Positions 58,575 through 64,000 of a stretch of 64,000 nt of DNA are shown here, piece after piece. Every line of letters begins with the position of its first letter. The first letter of the stretch is position 1. A program made the position numbers and the translations under genes. The stretch is from positions 3,336,612-3,400,611 of the forward strand of contig JAMWFC010000113.1 in NCBI GenBank assembly GCA_027475525.1. The letters run 5' to 3'. The stretch comes from Macrolepiota albuminosa. Taxonomy: Eukaryota; Basidiomycota; Agaricomycetes; Agaricales; Agaricaceae. A model generated the notes under the pieces. It worked only from the letters and a program-made list of their open reading frames with translations, was not told the DNA's origin and searched no databases.

Positions 58575-58728
58575 GGTGTCGGCGGTCGTGATGGCGGGGC
58601 GTGTCCTGTGGGGTCGGAGGGAGGGTCCCGGAGGGTGTTCCGGGGGTGTCCGGTGTCGGCGGTCGTGATGGCGGGGCGTGTCCTATGGGGTCGGAGGGAG
58701 GGTCCCGGAGGGTGTTCCGGGGGTGTCC
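58575..58728. repeat. 77-bp tandem duplication (58575 / 58652)
   Basis: Inside the 5' LTR; copies differ at one G/A. The other LTR has this segment once. Confidence 0.93.
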
Positions 58729-58760
58729 TGGGGTGGGCCCAGAGGGGAGGGGTCGTGACA

Positions 58761-58765
58761 GTTTG
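58761..58765. other. Gypsy target-site duplication, right copy (GTTTG)
   Basis: Matches 48610-48614. Confidence 0.9.
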
Positions 58766-59060
58766 GAAAGAGCCTTTGTGAACATGTTTGTGACATTGTT
58801 TCTAATTTAATGTCATTTGTGCTTGTTTACAGATAAAGTGATACTTGATATTGAAATGTTTGACTTTTGCATGTGCCATCAGGTCTTCTGACAAAGTGAT
58901 TGCTGCCTTGTTGTTGCAGAAGAGAGTTGTTGGTTTTGTAGTAAAGTTCTAGCTGAGTGCTTTTGTTAACATTTATAATCAGATGCATTTCTAAGTAGAT
59001 TCATATGCTGCTATGTATTTGGCTTCACAAGACAACATTGCTACTGTTTTTTGTTTGCAA
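58761..59060 (-). pseudogene. Ty1/Copia pol RNase H remnant
   Basis: Minus-strand reading, with several stops, gives KQKTVAMLSCEAKYIAAYES, then PTTLFCNNKAAITLSEDLMA and HAKVKHFNIKYHFI, then VTNMFTKALSKL. These match the end of Copia pol: the SKRQxTVAxSSxEAEYxA block, the C/D-N-x-x-A-I block, the KHIxIRYHFI block and the FTKAL block. The active-site Asp equivalent reads Asn (CNN). Stop codons and frame changes show decay. The Gypsy element lies just after FTKALSKL. Confidence 0.75.
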
Positions 59061-60098
59061 TGATAATGCCAACTGTGGTTGGGAATGCTGAATGCTACAT
59101 AGTATAACACTATCTCCAGTGCCTGATATGTATAAAGTATGAGGAGTTCCAACAGGGTTCCAATATGCTCAAGCTAATAAGATGTGATAATGCACTAGTA
59201 AATAGTACTCTAGACACTACCTAGAAAACTATAAGCACTGTGGTTCTAATGAAGATACAATCAAAAAATGAAATAGCACAATGTAAATGTGCCTGCTGTT
59301 GGCATTGTAGATAATGAAGACAATATGGACAATGCTAGCACCTAACTTAGTGGCAAAGTTAAGTCAAGCTAGTGAGATTTGAACTCTGAGCACAACTGTG
59401 TTTTGATAGGTTGTGATTTGTTGTTATTTACATGTTAAGTAGCTATCTTTTATACTATGCACTACTGTATTTTGGAAATAAGACCATCTGCAGTGCTACC
59501 AATTAGTGCCTCTTTTCATGGTTACAGCTAATGGTGACTTGTCAATAGCAACTGGCAGCACATGAGTAATGGTGACCAATAGCATTACAGTCTATTGGCT
59601 ACAGCAACTCTAAAACTACTTAAAATTGTATGAGTCTGCTCACTTTTTAATATAAGTCTGATTGGCCAGGCTACTCCAAGATATAGTTGGAAAATCCTTA
59701 ACAAAGGAGGAGAAATCAGTTTTTATTTATTTTAAGGACCTATTTTTATGTGCATAACCATACAGAGGGTCATTGATGATGTCAACTGTGATTGGATGCA
59801 CTGGATGTTATGCAGTACAACACTGTCTCTAGCGCCTGGCATGTGTAGTGTGAGAGGAGTCCCAACAGAGTCTTAGTATGCTCAAGCAAATGTGATAGGG
59901 TGATGTGCTAGATAATAATGCCTTGAATGCTATCTAGCAAACTGTAAGCATTATAGTTTAGGTAAAGATATTATAAAGAGAGAGAATAGCGCAACAAAAT
60001 GTGCCTGTAAATGGCACAGTAAATGACAAAGACAATAAAAACAATGCTAGTGCCTAACTTGGTGACAAGATCAGGTCAAGCTAGTGCAATTTGAACAC
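59061..60098 (-). mobile_element. Further decayed Copia-like sequence with a ~300-bp direct repeat
   Basis: AT-rich sequence without intact frames. Two diverged copies, 59090-59395 and 59795-60098, share blocks such as ATGCTCAAGC, CCAACAG, GACAAT and CTAACTT-GTG plus GTCAAGCTAGTG. They suggest two overlapping or tandemly duplicated element pieces. Confidence 0.5.
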
Positions 60099-60986
60099 TG
60101 ATAGGACCCCACACAGGCTAGGCACATCAACAGCAGGCTCGGCATCAGTTCCAGAAACCTTGCTGCACTTGTTCTGAACTTGGCACACACGATTTATCTA
60201 TTTTAAGCCATTTCTGATGGCCACGCACAGCAAGTGACATACCCGATCAGTGATAGAGCTGGCAGCAGCAAGAATGACAAGTGACAGCAGGCATCACACC
60301 ATTGGCAAGCATTGACAGATGGCATCACTCAGGAAGCATGCGGTACCAATAGCTGGCAGCAGCACTTACGAGTTAGAATGATGGTGTTTCCCCGTGACTG
60401 ACAGCTTGGCGTTTCACCTTAGCGCTGTCTCGTTACTTGGACAGACAGTGTTCTCATTAACCTCTTAGTATTTAGTTTAATGCACGGCAACTACTTACAT
60501 TCTTTCCAGTTCACTGCTTCTTGGCAACGCTTAGCTGCTTAGCGACGGTGAACTCATTTTCACTATAAATATTTACCATTGTCATTAGTTAAAACAGAAC
60601 AGAGTACCCCACTTTACACCCCTCAGTTCACCCTATGGTTCAGATTTCTCTTGAGCTGACTAAGTTCATAGTCGCCAATTATCTGAACACTCTTAGCCTG
60701 CTTGCTGCAGTTACACTTATGGAACCTACATGCCTTGCACTTACAGCAGGCATCACACAGCTTAATTGTTGCTAAACGCACTTTGTCATTGGTGCACCCT
60801 CCTTACCACATTTTTCTGCTGACTATCGTTACCGACTTTCACCGAATCTAGCCATTTAATTATTTTTCTGACTTGTTCTCTGAGAACTGCCTGGGACTCC
60901 CTCAATCTTAGTGTGCCTAACACATTGTTACACAGGTCAGTAGCTGCAAACCATATCTGCTACTGATATACTTTTGGGCATCATCA
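60098..60986 (+). mobile_element. Solo-LTR-like element, TGATAGGACCCC family (copy 1)
   Basis: About 890 bp starting TGATAGGACCCCACACAGG with a homologous copy at 62915-63790. It is inserted in Copia-like sequence: AACAC flanks it on the left (GAACAC-TGATAGG) and recurs at the right end (ATCAACACTGAGTG). Flanking Copia sequence (TTTGTTGTTATTTACATGT) is the same as at about 59408, where it is uninterrupted. It contains a TATAAATATT sequence near 60562 but no ORF, which fits an LTR. Confidence 0.6.
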
Positions 60987-61298
60987 ACACTGAGTGTAAC
61001 TAGGTGCTCAATAAGTTACAATTTGTTGTTATTTACATGTGAAGTAGCTATTTTTTTTTTCAATTATTGTGCTGGAGGTGCTTGGTGCCTATGGTACACG
61101 TTACTACCAACAAGTATGTAAGCTACAAGAACTGCAGAATGCAGCACCCCCCCACTATGCAGAGAAAGAGCGAGCCAGAGCGTCCAAGCCCTGTTTTAAG
61201 CCGCACTCTCCTGATTAAATACCTGAGATTAAGAACACGGTGTGAGCAGAGTATGGAGATAGAGACAACAAGTGCTTGTGGTGCAAGCTGTTGGGGAT

Positions 61299-61452
61299 GA
61301 GCAAGTAGACCAAGGACCCAACTGAAGATCAAAGGAGCTAGAAGTGGGGTGAAGAGGTCAGTTGCCATAAGGTGGGAGCAAGTAGACCAAGGACCCAACT
61401 GAAGATCAAAGGAGCTAGAAGTGGGGTGAAGAGGTCAGTTGCCATAAGGTGG
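61299..61452. repeat. 77-bp tandem duplication (61299 / 61376)
   Basis: Two identical copies starting GAGCAAGTAGACCAAGG, next to the 3' end of the LINE remnant. Confidence 0.95.
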
Positions 61453-61543
61453 AAAGAGGTGAGAGGGAGGTGGGAGGGAGAAGACATGGGAGGCCGGGTG
61501 TGTCAAACATTGTGACTGTTGACATGCGCAAAGTGAAGGGGGG

Positions 61544-62914
61544 TTACGGTTGCGGATGCGAGGGGGAAGGGGGAAGCGGGGTAGTGGTAAAGCGCTTGGT
61601 GGCAGAGACAAATCTGATGAGGTGTTCCACAGCATCAAGGTGGGTCAGAACGTGGGAGAGAGATTCAGCTTTGCTCCATAGGGGGCACACAAGGTGTAGG
61701 AAGCACTCACAGATGTAGTGGGGACATTTGAAGAGGAAGTGAAGGACAGTTTCAACCGTGAGGCTGTTGCAGTGAGGACAAGTGGGAGTTTCAGATCGCT
61801 TAATATGAAAGAGATGGTGATTGAGGGGCGAGTGGCCAGTACAGAGTTGAGTGAGGTTTGCTAATTGGTTCCAGTTGAGGTCTGAAGACAGCTTCATGTA
61901 TGCTTTGGATGGGAGTGTCTTGTCTATGTGGTGTATAGCATTAAAACGGGGGGATTTCTTCCAGCAGGTCTTCCAAAGGGCCATCATGTTAAGGAGAGCA
62001 GCCTGTTGTGTTGCAGGAATGCTATGCGGTAGGGGGTTGGATTGTAAGTAGAGAGGGAGGGACACCAAGGGGCTGGACCGGCCCTGGGCGGCCTCCTTGG
62101 CTAGGGAGTCAGCACGTTCATTCGGGATGAAGCCCTTGTGTCCAGGCAACCAGTGCAACTGTAGGTTGATTACACCACGGGAACGCACCTTGGGTCATTT
62201 ACAAGCACAGATTGAAGCGAGATATGCAGATCAGAGGATCCAATCCTGGGCTTGGTGTAAATTCTTAGCGGCGGTGTGGGCAAGGTTGAGAAGGTAATGC
62301 GCGGGGTGGGGTCATTGGTTGGTGGTCGCCCAGATGGTAGCTTGGCTGTCATTACCCATGAGGACCAGCCTGTGGAGGCGTTGGTTGGTGTTTTGCAGGA
62401 GGTGGAGACCTAGTGTTAATCCCACTATTTTGGCTTCATACACTGTGTGATCAGTAATAGACCCAAGATGAAATCATATAGAAGCAACCTCAGCACCATC
62501 CTCAAAGAGGATGGCAGTGGCCTCAATTCCATTCTCAAATCCAGAACCATCACAGAAGACAGTGTATTTGGCAGAAGCCTGGACTTTACAGATCTCAAAG
62601 AGGGCTAGGTCTCTGTCTGACGGGATGTGGGTAGAGAAGGCTGGTTTATAACTAGGCACCCACTGCACTGCGGAGACAGTTTTGATGCTCAGGAGGTCGA
62701 TGCCAGTGTAGTGGAAGAGGTAATGGAGGGGAGAGTAATGCTTCTGAACAAAGTGGGCTGCTGTGTGGCAGACTATTCTGTGCAAAGGGTGAGTGCTGGG
62801 CAGAGACAAAAGACACACCGCTGCTCTGAAAAGAATCTTGTGGAAGAGAAGGTTGATTGGCAGGAGGTTAGTATGAACTTCCAGAACATCCCCTACTGTC
62901 GTGCTGAGAGCGCC
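61544..62914 (-). pseudogene. 5'-truncated LINE (non-LTR retrotransposon) ORF2 remnant
   Basis: Minus strand, reading from 62914: GALSTTVGDVLEVHTNLLPI is the region after the RT of fungal LINE ORF2 proteins. Then RNase H blocks: YTVFCDGSGFENGIEATAIL, TVYEAKIVGLTLG, LVLMGNDSQATIW, LQLHWLPGHKGFIPNERADS. A C-terminal cysteine motif (TCPHCNSLTVETVLHFLFKC with H) ends the protein; stop at 61544. At least three in-frame stops (near 62478, 62310 and 62200) show it is dead. The upstream part is cut where the TGATAGGACCCC element starts. Confidence 0.8.
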
Positions 62915-63790
62915 GGTGATAGGACCCCATACAGGATCAGCGCATCAATGGCAGGCTACAGCAACACAGCACTGGCTCAGGATATCTTAGCACATGCTAA
63001 TTAACCAATTTTGGCGATATTTAACAGCTGCACACGGCAAGAAGTAAATCCGATCAATAATAGCGCCAACAGCAGACAAAATGACAACTGACAGATGGCA
63101 TCAGTTACTGATGACAGTGCTTGGAAAGAAGACTGATGATCTATCAAAAACTGACGGACAGCTTGGCATTTGACCTTGGTGTCTGACATTGCTTAGCACC
63201 TCAATTTGGCGCCTGACACCGCTTAGTATTTTGAACAGACAAACGAGTGATGGATTGATGGTTTAGCGTTGCGATCTGCTGCCTGGCATCGCTAAGAGTC
63301 TTGAATGGACAGTAGGGATCTGAAACCATTGGAACTACTCCTATAAAATTTTCTAGTTTACCGCACTTTGGCGATTGTTAGTCACTGGCGACGGTAAACT
63401 CCTTGTAGTATAAAAAGTACTTACTGACTTGTACATAGGAACAAGAACAGAGTTTTCTGCCCACCTCACTCCAGTCTCCCTTACAGTCCAAATCTCATTT
63501 ACAGTTGGCGATGTCGAAGTTATCGGCAGTTGCAGACTATCACTAGCCAACGTCATACTTGCACCTTGCAGCTACGGCAGGCATTAACGTTGCATAGACT
63601 TTGCTAAGCTTACCATGTTTTTGCCACTCACCTTGCCATGTTCACTTACCGCTTCCTCTATAGGCACTTTTACCTTAGTGCTTGTCACTTGCCGACCCCT
63701 TTTTGACTTCACCTTATTTTAATAGGCACGTTCTCTGAGACCTGCCTGGTGATGACACCCAAAGTTTGGTCAGTAACAAATATAGTAATA
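62915..63790 (+). mobile_element. Solo-LTR-like element, TGATAGGACCCC family (copy 2)
   Basis: Starts TGATAGGACCCCATACAGG directly after the truncated LINE sequence. It parallels copy 1 through GACAGATGGCATCA, a TATAAAAAGT sequence near 63410, GAACAGAGT, and the end block TTCTCTGAGACCTGCCTGG. The copies are strongly diverged. Confidence 0.6.
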
Positions 63791-63799
63791 GTGTTACCG

Positions 63800-64000
63800 T
63801 ACCAAAAGCTTGTGTTGGGCATGCTAAAAGTGATGAGGGGGGTCCCGGGCAGGTCCCAGAGAACATGCCTGTGAAGTTAAGATAAAGTCAGCAAAGGGGT
63901 CAGCAAGTGTCAAGCGCTAATGTAAAGCACCTATGGAAGAAGCGGTAAGTGCACATGGCAATGTGAGCGGCAAGAACACGATAAGCTTAGCAAGGTCTAA
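63800..64000 (-). mobile_element. Solo-LTR-like element, TGATAGGACCCC family (copy 3, inverted, cut by window end)
   Basis: The plus strand from about 63817 (GTTGGGCATGCT, GGTCCCGGGCAGGTCCCAGA, GAACATGCCTG, GAAGCGGTAAGTG, GCTTAGCAAGGTCTA) is the reverse complement, with substitutions, of the end of copies 1 and 2. Two copies therefore stand tail to tail with a short spacer. Confidence 0.65.

Larger units (their letters stand above)
48615..58760 (-). mobile_element. Full-length chromodomain Ty3/Gypsy retrotransposon, RT-less
   Basis: Two LTRs (48615-49345 and 57876-58760) start TGTCA and end TGACA and enclose gag and pol on the minus strand. Length is 10,146 bp as written, about 9.3 kb after removing eleven 77-bp artefacts. 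Internal order (minus strand): gag with zinc knuckle; two retropepsin-like blocks; RNase H; integrase with zinc-binding HHCC; chromodomain. The reverse transcriptase domain is absent. A spliced antisense gene lies between pol and the 3' LTR. A polypurine tract adjoins the 3' LTR. It is inserted in a decayed Copia element with a perfect 5-bp target duplication. The integrase and LTR structure place it with chromoviruses. Confidence 0.95.
57876..58760 (-). repeat. Gypsy LTR (5' LTR of the element), 885 bp as written
   Basis: Bounded by TGTCAGG and GTCGTGACA. It holds two 77-bp duplications (57943/58020 and 58575/58652); 885 minus 154 is 731, exactly the length of the other LTR. The adjoining internal sequence (minus strand TAATATCAAAACTC) is where the primer-binding site should be; it loosely resembles an initiator-tRNA-Met site. 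Confidence 0.95.

Noticed and set aside
13785..58728. CRISPR-like or VNTR array
   Set aside because: The 77-bp repeats are isolated pairs of unrelated sequences without spacers; an assembly artefact explains them.

Overview
The window is nuclear DNA of a filamentous basidiomycete, almost certainly an Agaricomycete. Genes are broken by many 45-75 nt introns with GTRNGT donors and CAG/TAG acceptors. The gene content is typical of mushrooms: F-box/LRR proteins, a DUF6533-type membrane protein, GT61 glycosyltransferases, fungal amidases, a SET/MYND protein and a TFIIA gamma subunit. The last 17 kb is a nest of LTR retrotransposons and a LINE fragment. No bacterial operons, CRISPR arrays or replication origins were seen.

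Layout. 0.9-2.4 kb: secreted M28 aminopeptidase that seems to have lost one metal ligand. 5.4-7.6 kb: two tandem cyclophilin genes and a third, decayed copy. 8.0-12.0 kb: a quinate-permease-like MFS transporter divergent from a quinate/shikimate dehydrogenase-like gene, i.e. a two-gene catabolic unit. 13.9-14.8 kb: small unrecognised acidic protein. 15.1-20.9 kb: GT61 glycosyltransferase and amidase. 22.0-25.0 kb: a PD-(D/E)XK-like ORF cassette bracketed by a direct repeat that ends in an intact intron-containing tRNA-Gln gene on one side and a tRNA fragment on the other. 25.4-31.3 kb: two F-box-type genes and TFIIA gamma (TOA2). 31.5-36.4 kb: two paralogous secreted Ser/Thr-rich proteins around an inverted copy of the PD-(D/E)XK cassette. 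37.5-44.1 kb: second GT61, SET/MYND gene, second amidase. 45.3-46.9 kb: DUF6533-type membrane protein. 47-64 kb: transposon nest.

The GT61, amidase, PD-(D/E)XK and F-box genes each occur twice, in opposite orientations, around a centre near 28 kb. The middle of the window therefore looks like an old inverted segmental duplication with later rearrangement and unequal ages.

The transposon nest centres on a chromovirus-type Ty3/Gypsy element (48615-58760) with about 99% identical LTRs and a perfect 5-bp target-site duplication. It sits inside a decayed Ty1/Copia element. Its gag (906 codons after correction) and pol (in the -1 frame) are open, yet the reverse transcriptase domain is missing and the retropepsin-like domain is doubled. 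A spliced gene lies antisense between pol and the 3' LTR.

Technical warning: at 14 places the sequence holds a tandem duplication of exactly 77 bp (exact or with one mismatch). Removing one copy restores reading frames, and makes the two Gypsy LTRs the same length (731 bp). These are most likely unmerged k=77 assembly overlaps, and they break several gene models.
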